From: Bacteroidales bacterium
Lineage (GTDB): Bacteria; Bacteroidota; Bacteroidia; Bacteroidales; JAGOPY01
Assembly: GCA_023229505.1 (NCBI GenBank)
Contig: JALNZD010000001.1
Coordinates: forward strand, 62,001-126,000
Length of the DNA: 64,000 bases
Direction of reading: 5' to 3'
Shown here: positions 33,528-42,601 of the stretch, piece by piece
Numbering within the stretch: the stretch's first letter is position 1
Layout: every line of letters starts with the position of its first letter
Notes under the pieces: model-generated
Told to the model about the DNA's origin: nothing
The model's input: only the letters and a program-made list of their open reading frames with translations
The model's database searches: none
Program-made: the position numbers and the translations under genes

Positions 33528-34535
33528 TTATTTTTCTGTACAATTCCTGCAAATATCGATTTCATTCCTGGCGGAGAACAATTTCTTTCTGAAGTTATCA
33601 TAGGCTTCACCCCGCCAGATCTCCTGAAAACTCTGCTTTTTCAGATCCCCTAAACGGTGGGTGGCATCCTTATCAAAGCAGCAGGGAACTACGAGTCCAT
33701 CCCATGTAATCACACAGCCCCGCCACATTCTAAGGCAATGATTATACAGGGGATTATCTATAATATACTTGCCGTCACCCTTCTTTTTGTATCTCGAAAA
33801 AGATTCATTAACGGGAATAAGCGGATTTCCCTCCTCGTAGTTATAGACCTGGGCAGATTTAAGCTCAAGTTTGTCTACTCCTATTTCCTTTGCCAGCTCA
33901 CGCAGTGCAGGAATCTGGTGCTCATTGGTTCGAAAAACAATGAACTGAAGAATGATATAAGGAGTTGCCGAATGAAGCTCTTTTTTCCACTTCACCAGGT
34001 TTCGGGTACATTCCAGAACTTTATCAAATGACCCCCCTACCCTGTATTTCTCATAGGTTATCTGGTCCAGGCCATCAAGAGAGATGATGATCCGGTCCAG
34101 GCCCGACTCGACGGTTTTTTTTGCCAGGTGGTCGGTCAGGAAATGTGCATTTGTGGAAGTGGCAGTGTAAATCTTCTTTTTCCGGGCATATTCCGCCATG
34201 TGAAAGAAAAGCGGATGAAGATAAGGCTCTCCCTGGAAATACAGGATCAGGTAAAACAGGTCCGGGTGAAGCTGGTCGATGACCTCATGGTACATTTCAA
34301 GCGAGATCTTCCCGGTATCACGTGTGAACTTTCTAAGGCCCGACGGACACTCGGGACATCTCAGGTTGCAGGAGGTCGTCGGCTCCACGGAAATGGTAAA
34401 CGGATTTCCCCAATGCCTCATTTTACCTGTAAAGCGGCTCAGGTAATAACTGGAAAAAAGTTTGACCAGGTTAATCAATCTCCCAGGTGTTATCCGCATC
34501 AGGAGGCTAAGGCTATCTTTAAGCTGAGCAGGCAA
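33528..34535 (-). CDS. radical SAM / SPASM domain protein
   Basis: 335-aa iron-sulfur enzyme. The radical SAM cluster is C56-x3-C60-x2-C63 in TTSCNLRCPECPSG. The C-terminal SPASM part has further cysteines (CVITWDGLVVPCCFDKDA and ICRNCTEK) for extra Fe-S clusters, as in peptide- or sugar-modifying enzymes. The region before residue 45 is basic and hydrophobic. No precursor peptide or modified substrate gene is adjacent, so its substrate is unknown. It is 9 bp from the next minus-strand gene and probably ends the 36593-33528 transcript. Confidence 0.88.
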   Translation of the reverse strand: MPAQLKDSLSLLMRITPGRLINLVKLFSSYYLSRFTGKMRHWGNPFTISVEPTTSCNLRCPECPSGLRKFTRDTGKISLEMYHEVIDQLHPDLFYLILYFQGEPYLHPLFFHMAEYARKKKIYTATSTNAHFLTDHLAKKTVESGLDRIIISLDGLDQITYEKYRVGGSFDKVLECTRNLVKWKKELHSATPYIILQFIVFRTNEHQIPALRELAKEIGVDKLELKSAQVYNYEEGNPLIPVNESFSRYKKKGDGKYIIDNPLYNHCLRMWRGCVITWDGLVVPCCFDKDATHRLGDLKKQSFQEIWRGEAYDNFRKKLFSARNEIDICRNCTEK

Positions 34536-34544
34536 TGGAAATTG

Positions 34545-34790
34545 TTATTTCTTTCGTTTGCGCCTGATCCGGTCGGTCAGCAGCGAAACAGCCATAATTC
34601 CCAGCTTGAAAGCAAGTCCGGATCCGCCAAACAAATTTTCAAGGATACGGTTTTTAATCGCAGGACCGGTCAGGTTACCAGTTAATTCCCTGAAGCTGGA
34701 TTTGATCTTCAGCTCTTGTTCCAGAATCCGTAGCTTCTGGCGTGCCTTTATTAGCTCGATTTCCTGGAAATCCTTCCTATTCTTTTTCAT
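34545..34790 (-). CDS. small hypothetical protein of the YtxH/holin-like cluster
   Basis: 81-aa protein with a charged, coiled-coil-like N-terminal half (IELIKARQKLRILEQELKIK), a short glycine/hydrophobic stretch (LFGGSGLAFKLGIMAVSLL) and a very basic tail (DRIRRKRKK). Its start overlaps the holin-like gene by 14 bp, so it belongs to that cluster. I do not recognise a named family; a peripheral membrane role is plausible. Confidence 0.7.
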   Translation of the reverse strand: MKKNRKDFQEIELIKARQKLRILEQELKIKSSFRELTGNLTGPAIKNRILENLFGGSGLAFKLGIMAVSLLTDRIRRKRKK

Positions 34791-35160
34791 TTTCCAAGTC
34801 TTTATATTGATCTAATTCCATCTGGCTTAGGATGAGCCGGGTAAAAGGCCGTACGATGATAGCTCTTCTGAAAACATAGATAAATACGGCCAGGAGGATA
34901 TAAAAACCGGCAATAATTAGAAATCCCAGCCACCATTTTCCGGTCGCTTCGCCAAACCAATAGGCAAAGGCAAAAGAGCCGAAAACCACAACGAAAAACA
35001 ATATCCAGAAAAGTACCAGCCATAAAACCAGGCTGGAAAAAAATCTGATCAGGTAATCGGCAACATTGAGCCTAAAATAACCGACCTTCAGGTCTAAGTA
35101 AATTTTAATCTGGTCGAAAAACCTCATCAATTGTGCGGATAGGCTATTATCTTCTTCCAT
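34777..35160 (-). CDS. phage-holin-family (DUF1469-like) membrane protein
   Basis: 127-aa protein with two long adjacent hydrophobic segments (LVLWLVLFWILFFVVVFGSF and WWLGFLIIAGFYILLAVFIY) after an amphipathic N-terminus. This is the layout of the 'phage holin family/DUF1469' proteins encoded next to YtxH genes in many Bacteroidota; despite the name they are chromosomal and not linked to lysis genes. No phage gene is nearby. It overlaps the 81-aa gene downstream. Confidence 0.78.
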   Translation of the reverse strand: MEEDNSLSAQLMRFFDQIKIYLDLKVGYFRLNVADYLIRFFSSLVLWLVLFWILFFVVVFGSFAFAYWFGEATGKWWLGFLIIAGFYILLAVFIYVFRRAIIVRPFTRLILSQMELDQYKDLENEKE

Positions 35161-35177
35161 AACTGATAGTTATTATG

Positions 35178-35198
35178 TTATTGGTTAGTGGTTACAAT
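35178..35198. repeat. short 7-bp array straddling the YtxH stop
   Basis: TTATTGG, TTAGTGG, TTACAAT. The stop of the minus-strand YtxH gene is 35192-35194. On its sense strand TAA recurs every 7 bp. Only three units are clear. Confidence 0.6.
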
Positions 35199-35494
35199 TC
35201 TGTTTTGGGTTTGCGGGTGTACTTCCTTTTTGCTACAGACGGTGGTTTTTGTGTTTTAGTTCCAGGTTTTGCTCTTGGAATTTTTGTCTTTAATTCATGT
35301 TCCGGTTCCACTCCCATTTCATTCATCAGTTCCCCTAATCCGAGGCCATATTCATCAGCTAGTGCTTGTACTTTTTTCTTAATATTCTGACGGGTAATAC
35401 TGCCTTTATCGGGAGCTAATAATATACCTGCTAAAGCACCGGCGGCAGCGCCGGCCAGGAAGCCAAGGAGAAAATTTGACATTGTCTTTTTCAT
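35192..35494 (-). CDS. YtxH domain protein
   Basis: 100-aa protein. The N-terminus has the glycine/alanine-rich membrane helix of YtxH proteins (FLLGFLAGAAAGALAGILLAP) followed by DKGSITRQNIKKKVQ. The C-terminal half is lysine/proline-rich (KTQKPPSVAKRKYTRKPKTEL). Family members are linked to stress responses, but no biochemical role is known. It lies 5 bp from the AI-2E gene end and 32 bp from the holin-like gene, consistent with one operon. Confidence 0.85.
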   Translation of the reverse strand: MKKTMSNFLLGFLAGAAAGALAGILLAPDKGSITRQNIKKKVQALADEYGLGLGELMNEMGVEPEHELKTKIPRAKPGTKTQKPPSVAKRKYTRKPKTEL

Positions 35495-35498
35495 GTTT

Positions 35499-36593
35499 TT
35501 AAATATTTTCGGTTAATTTATCGATCAGTTTAAACCCGCTCAGAAATTCTTTCGCCACGATCCTGAGCACGGTATAACCCGGGATAGCCAGGATCATTCC
35601 CGGAATACCAGCCAGGCTTCCTGCCATCAGTATTACAAGGAGTATCTCAATCGGGTGCGCATTTACCCTTTTAGAGAAGATCAGGGGTTGTATGACAAAA
35701 TTATCGATCAGGTTGGCTATGGAAAAAACGAGGATTACTGTGATTGCCGTATTCAGCGCATTATCATACAATCCCAGTCCCAGATCGGAGGAAATACCGA
35801 GTACTGTTCCGATAGAAGCCCCGATGATTGGCCCCAGGTAAGGGATCACGTTCATTAACCCTCCGAAAAAACCTATCAATATTGCATTTTCAATCCCAAA
35901 GACAGACAGGCCGATCGTAAGCAGTACCATCATGATAAAGAGCTGTGAAAGCAGACCTATAAAATACCTTGAAAGCATGATCTTGGTCTTATGCAGAATA
36001 GTTACAACTTCAGGCTGGAAACGGTCAGGGGCAAACAAAAGGATCCCGCTCCTGAGCAGTTGGCGATCACGCAGAAAAAAAAATGAAAGGAAGAGCACGG
36101 AAAATATGCCGATAATTAACGTACTCGTCGCACCGAGAAGCTTTTCAAAAAGGTTGGAAAAATCAGCAACATTGATCACGGAAGTGATCTGGCGTTCCAG
36201 GATACTTTGGAGTGTCTCGTCTGCTTTAATAATATCATAAGAAAGCAGCAGCCCCTGCATCCGGTCAATCACCCCTGCAAAGTATGTAACTACTTCATCT
36301 ACATTGATCTTCGAGATCATTTGGGCCTGGCGCGTAATCATCGGAACAAAGAGGAGAGCCAGGCACACAAGCAACCCTATCAGGGTTACAATTGTGATGA
36401 GGGCTGCAATCGATTTAGGCATGGATAGTTTGCCGATCCTGATTTTCGAAAGAAATTCCACCAGAGGCTGGCCAATCAAAGATATCACCCCGGCTGTGAT
36501 GATATAAATCAATATATCGAAGAAATACCACATCATGAACAGACCGAGGAGCACCCCGATAACAGCAACGATGACACGATATTTCTGACTCAT
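35499..36593 (-). CDS. AI-2E family transporter
   Basis: 364-aa polytopic inner-membrane protein of the AI-2 exporter (formerly UPF0118/PerM) superfamily. About eight hydrophobic segments are present; the family's conserved region is seen as FFGGLMNVIPYLGPIIGASI near residue 245 and the C-terminal region as LIFSKRVNAHPIEILLVILM. Members export AI-2 or act as sodium/proton antiporters, so the substrate cannot be named. It is the first gene of the cluster and has a TAACTTTG box 29 nt upstream. Confidence 0.88.
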   Translation of the reverse strand: MSQKYRVIVAVIGVLLGLFMMWYFFDILIYIITAGVISLIGQPLVEFLSKIRIGKLSMPKSIAALITIVTLIGLLVCLALLFVPMITRQAQMISKINVDEVVTYFAGVIDRMQGLLLSYDIIKADETLQSILERQITSVINVADFSNLFEKLLGATSTLIIGIFSVLFLSFFFLRDRQLLRSGILLFAPDRFQPEVVTILHKTKIMLSRYFIGLLSQLFIMMVLLTIGLSVFGIENAILIGFFGGLMNVIPYLGPIIGASIGTVLGISSDLGLGLYDNALNTAITVILVFSIANLIDNFVIQPLIFSKRVNAHPIEILLVILMAGSLAGIPGMILAIPGYTVLRIVAKEFLSGFKLIDKLTENI

Positions 36594-36622
36594 AGAAATA
36601 TTGTTTTAATATACCCGGATAA

Positions 36623-36630
36623 CAAAGTTA
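36623..36630 (-). promoter_or_regulatory. -7 box upstream of the AI-2E gene
   Basis: Minus strand TAACTTTG, 29 nt before the ATG at 36593; probable promoter of the AI-2E/YtxH/holin-like cluster. Confidence 0.45.
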
Positions 36631-36695
36631 AGAAATTTAAAACCAGCTAATTTTTAAAAATGAAGTAAACGGCAAGGATAAGGAATATAAAACCG

Positions 36696-39005
36696 TTACG
36701 GAAGAATTTTCCCCCAGGATTTATTAGGATGAGGACCCATCACAAAAGTAATTTTTCCGCCTTTTATTAATGAAGAATGATCTATGTAATTTTTTAAATA
36801 TCTCTCTCCGTTCAACAGGATATCCTGGATGAATAAGTTGGTTTCCGACTGATTTCTCACCTCTAATTCCAATTTATTGCCATTCTCCAATGTAATAACG
36901 GCAGATTTTACAAGGGGGCTTCCAATGGCATACCAGTCGGCTCCGGGGCAGACCGGGTAGAATCCCAGGGAACTGAAAATGTACCATGCCGACATCTGGC
37001 CGCAGTCATCATTCCCGCACAACCCGTCCGGCGCATCAGCATACATGGCTTTCATGATCATCCTCACCCTTTCCTGTGTTTTCCATGGCTGACCGGTCCA
37101 GTTATAAAGATAGGGGATATGATGACCGGGCTCGTTGCCGTGCACATAACAGCCGATAATCCCATCACGCGTTATATCTTCAGTTTCTTTAAAATTTTCA
37201 TCTGACAAGTGCATAGTGAATAACGAATCGAGGTACCTTGAAAATTTTTCCCTACCTCCCATCAGGCTGATCATCTCAGGAATCTGATGCGGGACATAAA
37301 GGCTGTAATTCCAGGCATTTCCTTCAATAAAACCCTGCCCATGCGTATTCAGAGGGTCAAACGGCACCTTCCATGAACCATCGTTCAGCTTTGGCCTCAT
37401 GAAGCCCGTTCCTGGATCATAAACATTCAAAAAGCTTGCAGATCGTTTGGTAAAAATCAGATCAATTTCAGGATTGCCAATTTTACCGGCCAATTGGGCA
37501 ATGGTCCAGTCGTCATAGGCATATTCCAATGTTTTTGAAACCGAGGAAGAATTCTTGTCTTCCGGAACATAACCCATGACTTTATAATAGCCCAGACCAT
37601 CAAAAAGATCATAATTGGCCGTATTCACACAGGCTTCCAGCGCATGGCCGGTATCGAAACCATCATTTCCTTTTACAACGGCATCCGCGATGACCGAAAC
37701 GGCGTGATAGCCAATCATGCACCAATTCTCATTGGCATAGTGCGACCAGACTGGAAGCATCGGGTGCACGCTCTGATCATAATGGGCCAGCATGGATTTG
37801 ATCATATCTGTATTCCTGCCGGGCTGTATTAGATTGAACAAAGGATGCAAGGCGCGGTAAGTATCCCAGAGCGAAAAAGTGGTGTAATTCGTAAAATCAG
37901 TTGCCTGGTTGATATTCTGGTCAAGGCCGCGGTAAGCGCCATCGACATCCATATAAACCGTCGGGCTGAGAAAAGAATGATAAAGGGCGGTGTAGAAGGT
38001 CACTTTATCGCCCGGGGTCATCGTTTCCACTACCACTTTGTTCAGTTCTTTATTCCATTTTCCCTGGCTTTCCCTGACTACCCGTTCAAAGTCCCAATGG
38101 GGAATTTCCGACTGTAGGTTTTTCAGGGCGCCATCCGTACTGACGGACGATAAGGCAAATTTGATTTTCAGTTTCTCCCCTTCTTTCATATTAAAGTCGA
38201 AATAAGCCCGGATCTTCTTGCCTGCCATTTCCGGGAAGTTCTTCGTTTCATCAAACTTCCGGTAAAATCCCCGGTAAACGGTCTGATCGTATTTTTTATG
38301 CCCATATTGATAAAATGGTTTGCTGAAGACCATCGCGAAATAAATCACCCGTGTCCTGGCCCAACCGTTTGTCTGGCGATAGCCGGTCACAAGCGTATCA
38401 TTTTCCACCCGGATAAATGTCCAGACATTCTTATCATTATAATTATAAATCCCATGGATAAGATCAAGGATGACATGGGCGCTGTCGGTTTCCGGGAAGG
38501 TATACTGGTGAAAGCCTACCCGCGTTGTAGCCGTCAGTTCCGCCAGAATGCCGTCGTCATCCAGCTTCACTTTGTAATAGCCAGGTTCTGCAACTTCATT
38601 CTGATGTAAGTAAGCAGAGCGATAGCCATTTTCAGGATGGACGGCAGTTCCCGGATTCAGCTGCAAAGCCCCGACCGTGGGCATAATCAGGAAATCTCCC
38701 AGGTCGGAATGCCCGGTCCCGCTGAAATGCGTATGGCTGAACCCCACGATCGTCGGGTCATCATATTGATATCCCGAGCAATAAGCATAAACCTCCCCGT
38801 TATATTTTCCGTCTTTTTCAAAGCTAATGGTATCAGTGTCAGGGCTGAGCTGCACCATGCCAAAAGGAACCGTTGCTCCCGGATAGGTATGGCCCATGCG
38901 TTGTGTGCCGATTAAAGGGTTTATATATTGTATTAAGTTCTGTTGCGCTGAAAGATTGTCGAATATGATGACAAAGATTATTAGCAAGAAGTGAAGGTGT
39001 TTCAT
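36696..39005 (-). CDS. GH92 family exo-alpha-mannosidase
   Basis: 769-aa exported glycosidase. Signal peptide at residues 1-20 (FLLIIFVIIFDNLSAQ). The N-terminal domain has INPLIGTQRMGHTYPGATVP and THFSGTGHSDLGDFLIMP; the catalytic (alpha/alpha)6 domain has EGNAWNYSLYVPHQ and CGNDDCGQMSAWYIFSSLGF, both typical of GH92. Family enzymes are calcium-dependent inverting alpha-mannosidases, often alpha-1,2, that trim host or fungal glycans. There is no SusC/SusD pair or other glycosidase near it, so this is not a polysaccharide utilisation locus. Confidence 0.95.
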   Translation of the reverse strand: MKHLHFLLIIFVIIFDNLSAQQNLIQYINPLIGTQRMGHTYPGATVPFGMVQLSPDTDTISFEKDGKYNGEVYAYCSGYQYDDPTIVGFSHTHFSGTGHSDLGDFLIMPTVGALQLNPGTAVHPENGYRSAYLHQNEVAEPGYYKVKLDDDGILAELTATTRVGFHQYTFPETDSAHVILDLIHGIYNYNDKNVWTFIRVENDTLVTGYRQTNGWARTRVIYFAMVFSKPFYQYGHKKYDQTVYRGFYRKFDETKNFPEMAGKKIRAYFDFNMKEGEKLKIKFALSSVSTDGALKNLQSEIPHWDFERVVRESQGKWNKELNKVVVETMTPGDKVTFYTALYHSFLSPTVYMDVDGAYRGLDQNINQATDFTNYTTFSLWDTYRALHPLFNLIQPGRNTDMIKSMLAHYDQSVHPMLPVWSHYANENWCMIGYHAVSVIADAVVKGNDGFDTGHALEACVNTANYDLFDGLGYYKVMGYVPEDKNSSSVSKTLEYAYDDWTIAQLAGKIGNPEIDLIFTKRSASFLNVYDPGTGFMRPKLNDGSWKVPFDPLNTHGQGFIEGNAWNYSLYVPHQIPEMISLMGGREKFSRYLDSLFTMHLSDENFKETEDITRDGIIGCYVHGNEPGHHIPYLYNWTGQPWKTQERVRMIMKAMYADAPDGLCGNDDCGQMSAWYIFSSLGFYPVCPGADWYAIGSPLVKSAVITLENGNKLELEVRNQSETNLFIQDILLNGERYLKNYIDHSSLIKGGKITFVMGPHPNKSWGKILP

Positions 39006-39020
39006 AGTGAAAAGTTGTTA

Positions 39021-39062
39021 GTTTAGGTTTTAAGGTTTTAGGTTTAAGGGTTAAGTTTAGGA
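39021..39062. repeat. 7-bp tandem array upstream of the GH92 gene
   Basis: GTTTAGG, TTTTAAG, GTTTTAG, GTTTAAG, GGTTAAG, TTTAGGA. It belongs to the gap after the ALDH gene, 15 bp before the GH92 start. The following GGACTTTTTTA also follows the array at 42497-42531. Confidence 0.8.
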
Positions 39063-39107
39063 CTTTTTTACTGTCTGTAAATCAAATATTTATATAAATT
39101 TCCAGAA

Positions 39108-39142
39108 CTTAAACCTTAACCCTTAAACCTCAACACTTAAAT
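39108..39142. repeat. 7-bp tandem array straddling the ALDH stop
   Basis: CTTAAAC, CTTAACC, CTTAAAC, CTCAACA, CTTAAAT. The minus-strand ALDH stop is 39137-39139, inside the last unit. On the sense strand each unit carries TAA or TGA. Confidence 0.9.
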
Positions 39143-40561
39143 CAATCCTTTGCTCTTCATCACTATCAGCTTCTCCCGCGTCATTTCGTGCATTGAATAA
39201 GGGATCCCTCCTATGCCGATTCCGGATTCGTCGCGCCCGCCAAACGGCATCCAGTCGACACGGAAGGCGGTATGGTCGTTGATCATCACGGCGGAAGCAT
39301 TGAGTTTTTGTGCCGTTTCCAGCGCCATATCGATATCGCGGGTAAAGACGGCTGCCTGGAATGCATAGCGCAGATTATTGGCTTTTGAGATGGCATCACC
39401 CAGATCTGAATAGGGATAGACGCAGATCACCGGGCCGAAGACTTCCTCCCTGGATACCTTTATGTGCTCAGGAGGAGCGAATAAGACTGTGGGACTGTAG
39501 GAAGCGGGGAAGCGGGGGAGCGGGGGAGATTGATTTAAAATTAATTGGCCGCCTGTAAGTAATTCTGCTCCGGTTGCTTTGGCTTCTTCAACCCAGTCAT
39601 GAACTCGATTAACCTCACTTTCTGCTATCATGGGGCCTATATCCGTCTGCGGATCGAGCGGATCGCCGACTTTAAGGTTAGCGGCGATTTCGGCAAGCTT
39701 TTCTGCGAACGGGCGGGCAATTTCTTCATGTACGAACACCCGCTGCACAGAAACACAGACCTGCCCGGCGTGGTAAAAACCACCTTTGGCAATGCCGGGA
39801 GCTATTTCTTCAATTTCCGCTGATTTATCTATGATGACCGGGGCTACGCCACCGTGTTCAAGTGCAATTCGTGTGCCTGGGGCAAGGATCGACCGGAGGT
39901 GCCATCCTACAGCATGTGATCCGATGAAAGTCACATAGCCAATCCGTGGATCGGCGGAGAGTTTTTCAGCCAGGTCGCGCCGGCAGACCAATGCGGTGCA
40001 GTGTGCCTCCGGCAGTCCGGCCTCGTAAAGCAGCCTGACCAGGTTGAAGCAGGAAACAGGAGTCGAAGATGCGGGCTTCACAATGACCGGGCAACCGGTT
40101 GCGATGGCCGGAATTACCTGGTGGATGATCAGGTTCAACGGATGGTTGAAGGCGCTGATTGCAAATACCACGCCTATTGGTTCCCGCGTGGTAAAAGCAA
40201 GCCTGTTAACCGAAGCAGCCGTCATTCCCATCGGGATCTCTTCTCCGCGAAGGTTATAGAGTTCAGCTGTTGCGATTTTTACGCCGTTGATGGCTCTCAG
40301 GACTTCCACTTTAGAATCGCGGTAAGGCTTGCCACCTTCTTCGGCGGCAATCCGCGTAAGTTCTTCCACCTGTTTTTCCATCAGGCCGGCAAGCCTTTCA
40401 AGGATTTCGATCCGATGGTATTTATGGAGCCAGCGGGATTGGTCATGGAACAAGTCATAAGCCTTGCTTATGGCGCGTTCAATTTCTCTTTCCCCGGCAA
40501 GGGGAAATTCCCGGATAAAATGATGGTCGTACGGCGACTTTACTGTCAGGATAGCAGACAT
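39137..40561 (-). CDS. aldehyde dehydrogenase family protein
   Basis: 474-aa NAD(P)-dependent ALDH. The nucleotide-binding part has FAISAFNHPLNLIIHQVIPA, VIVKPASSTP and TFIGSHAVGW. The catalytic glutamate lies in RIALEHGGVAPVII and the catalytic cysteine in GGFYHAGQVCVSVQR. It most resembles the lactaldehyde/phosphonoformaldehyde dehydrogenase group, but the substrate cannot be assigned. Between LLTGGQ and YSPTVL there are about 7 extra residues (NQSPPLPRFPAS) coded by a GC-rich tandem repeat. It is 12 bp from the nucleoside phosphorylase gene upstream and may be cotranscribed with it. Confidence 0.92.
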   Translation of the reverse strand: MSAILTVKSPYDHHFIREFPLAGEREIERAISKAYDLFHDQSRWLHKYHRIEILERLAGLMEKQVEELTRIAAEEGGKPYRDSKVEVLRAINGVKIATAELYNLRGEEIPMGMTAASVNRLAFTTREPIGVVFAISAFNHPLNLIIHQVIPAIATGCPVIVKPASSTPVSCFNLVRLLYEAGLPEAHCTALVCRRDLAEKLSADPRIGYVTFIGSHAVGWHLRSILAPGTRIALEHGGVAPVIIDKSAEIEEIAPGIAKGGFYHAGQVCVSVQRVFVHEEIARPFAEKLAEIAANLKVGDPLDPQTDIGPMIAESEVNRVHDWVEEAKATGAELLTGGQLILNQSPPLPRFPASYSPTVLFAPPEHIKVSREEVFGPVICVYPYSDLGDAISKANNLRYAFQAAVFTRDIDMALETAQKLNASAVMINDHTAFRVDWMPFGGRDESGIGIGGIPYSMHEMTREKLIVMKSKGLI

Positions 40562-40572
40562 AAGGAGGATTT

Positions 40573-41382
40573 TTATAATTCCTCCACCAGGTCGGAAAAG
40601 ATTTTCACAAGCCCTTGCTCGGCCTGGGAGGCGTAATAAAGTATTTTCGAAATATCGACAGGTTCAAGATGATCCGGGTCACATTCATCCGTAACAACGG
40701 AAATAGCAGCCACCGGGAGTTTCATGTGGTTGGCCACTATCACTTCGGGGGTGGTTGACATCCCAACGACATCGGCACCAATGCGGCTAAGCCACCTGTA
40801 TTCGGCGCGGGTTTCGAGGTTTGGTCCTGATACAGCCACATAGACGCCCCGATGCAAAGTGATGCCGTTCTTTTCAGCGATCCGGATTATCTTCTGATTG
40901 ATTTCCTTTGAATAAGCCTGGCTCATGTCCGGGAAACGGGTTCCCAGTTCATCGAAATTGGGCCCGATCAAAGGATTCGGAAGCAGGTTGATATGATCCT
41001 CGATGAGCATCAGTGATCCTTTTTTGAATGCGGTATTCATGGCACCGCAGGCGTTGGAAACCAGCAAACTGCGTATTCCAAGGACTTTCATAACCCGGAT
41101 CGGCAGGGTGATTTCCTGGGTGGTATAACCTTCATAAGTATGGAAACGGCCCTTCATGACCAGGACCTTCTTACCGCGAAGCATGCCATATATCAGGATT
41201 CCATGGTGAAATTCGACGGTTGAAATTGGAAAGTGGGGAATCTTCTCATAATCGATCTCAATTTCAGGCTCGATCTGGTCGGCCAGTTTTCCCAGGCCGG
41301 TTCCAAGAATAATGCCAATTTCAGGTTCCGTGATCCCTTTCGATCGTAAAAATGCTGCGGATTCCAGTATTCTGTTCATCAT
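40573..41382 (-). CDS. purine-nucleoside phosphorylase
   Basis: 269-aa trimeric-type PNP that splits purine (deoxy)nucleosides to base and (deoxy)ribose-1-phosphate for salvage. The phosphate site is IGIILGTGLGKLAD, with VEFHHGILIYG, VMKGRFHTYEGY, SNACGAMN and the base-binding AVSGPNLETRAEYRWL and GADVVGMSTTPEVIVANH. Length fits. A TACCTTTG box lies 19 nt upstream. Confidence 0.95.
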   Translation of the reverse strand: MMNRILESAAFLRSKGITEPEIGIILGTGLGKLADQIEPEIEIDYEKIPHFPISTVEFHHGILIYGMLRGKKVLVMKGRFHTYEGYTTQEITLPIRVMKVLGIRSLLVSNACGAMNTAFKKGSLMLIEDHINLLPNPLIGPNFDELGTRFPDMSQAYSKEINQKIIRIAEKNGITLHRGVYVAVSGPNLETRAEYRWLSRIGADVVGMSTTPEVIVANHMKLPVAAISVVTDECDPDHLEPVDISKILYYASQAEQGLVKIFSDLVEEL

Positions 41383-41401
41383 AAGTGTTGAAATGAAGCG
41401 T

Positions 41402-41409
41402 CAAAGGTA
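41402..41409 (-). promoter_or_regulatory. -7 box upstream of purine-nucleoside phosphorylase
   Basis: Minus strand TACCTTTG, 19 nt before the start; a TTG 16 bp further upstream may serve as -33. Confidence 0.5.
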
Positions 41410-41463
41410 AGAAAATTCTAAATTCCAATTTTTTCAATATCTTTAGCCCTTCAATTTATCCAT

Positions 41464-42503
41464 ATGAGGAACATCCCTCAACTTCTCGTTATTGCTGCCA
41501 TCCTTGGGCTTCTGACATAGGGTATAATTTCACCTATGAAATGTCGTGGATTATGGCGGTACACTGAGTTATGGCGGCCCGAAGCGCTGGATGTCCGGGT
41601 ACACTCAATATTACAACGGTATGCATAACCGCATCACCAATGCTTACCAGATCCAGGTCGGCACCCCTGAAGCGGGAAAATACGTGCTTACCACCTTCGG
41701 GGGCAGCGCTAACCATGCGATGACTATATTAGGCTATAACGATTCTATCCGCTGGGATTACAACAATGTAAGCCTTAACAAGCCTGAAGTTATTCTCGGC
41801 TATCCCATTTATGATTACCATGGAGGCGATAACTATATGCAGGGTGGAACAACCGAAGCCGATAAAACCATCGAATTCGGCCTGGATCTTTCGAAATTAC
41901 TCAGCGATATCAACCTGAACCAGGATGTCAAAGTTTTTCTGCAGGTTGTCCAAGACTTTTACCTTCTCATCCACTGGAGTTATCGTTCAGGACTCCGTGG
42001 TTTCAGGCGGGGATGATGTAATCGCTTTCGGGGAAACGGCCTGGATGAATATCTCGATCTTAAATCTCCGGCAGGAAGTTGAAAAGCAGGAGGTCATTTT
42101 CCTGATGATCATAGAGCGATTCCCTCACAAGTTTGACTGGACCTTTATCGACCAGTTATATGCGCTATACACACATTCATGGCTGAAAGATCCTGTCTAT
42201 GAAAATATTAATAAGACCATGCAGGTCGGCCCCTGGTACGGAGATATCATCAATAGGGCAGCACTGAGACATATTTCTCTGGAAGAAGCCCTTATTGAAG
42301 AGGGAAAATTCCTTTTTTACCGGAATGATACGGTGAATTATCTGATCAATTATGGCCAGGATCATTTCAGCCGGATTATTTCAGACAATCCCGTCTGGAT
42401 GGAACACGTCAGGGGAAAAGCGATACAAAAGGGAATTCCGCTGAAAGAGATGATAAGGTTGGATGCGGAGTATATGTGGGAGCAGAAACTTAAGAAGTTT
42501 TGA
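41464..42503 (+). pseudogene. decayed secreted-protein gene(s), at least three reading frames
   Basis: A signal peptide (MRNIPQLLVIAAILGLLT) starts at 41464 but stops at TAG 41518. In the next frame 41546-42016 codes protein-like sequence (GGTLSYGGPKRWMSGYTQYY, TTFGGSANHAMTILGYNDSI) resembling the C1-peptidase-like part of large secreted Bacteroidota proteins (NHAMTILGYND looks like the papain His region). A third frame continues from about 41950 (GVIVQDSVVSGGDDVIAFGE) and then reads a different-looking C-terminus (HVRGKAIQKGIPLKEMIRLD) to 42503. Frameshifts and a probable internal deletion after WDYNN separate these. The C-terminal part could be a fused remnant of another gene. Confidence 0.72.
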
Positions 42504-42531
42504 GTGTTAAGTGTTGAGTGTTAAGTTGGGG
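42497..42531. repeat. 7-bp tandem array straddling the last stop of the decayed gene
   Basis: GTTTTGA, GTGTTAA, GTGTTGA, GTGTTAA, GTTGGGG. The TGA at 42501-42503 is inside the first unit, and four of five units carry TGA or TAA. Confidence 0.9.
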
Positions 42532-42535
42532 ACTT

Positions 42536-42563
42536 TTTTATTTGGAAAAATGGTGTAATTTTG
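42536..42563 (+). promoter_or_regulatory. promoter of efp-lpxD
   Basis: TTG at 42536-42538 and TAATTTTG at 42556-42563 with 17 bp between. The box ends 38 nt before the efp ATG at 42602. Confidence 0.5.
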
Positions 42564-42601
42564 CAAAAATTTTCGGAAAATCTTTCTAAAACCTCAGTAA
42601 T

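Noticed and set aside
34777..35160. Holin-like protein as a prophage sign
   Set aside because: No other phage gene is near, and this family commonly sits with YtxH genes on Bacteroidota chromosomes.
36696..39005. GH92 gene as part of a polysaccharide utilisation locus
   Set aside because: No SusC, SusD, regulator or further glycosidase gene is within the window near it.
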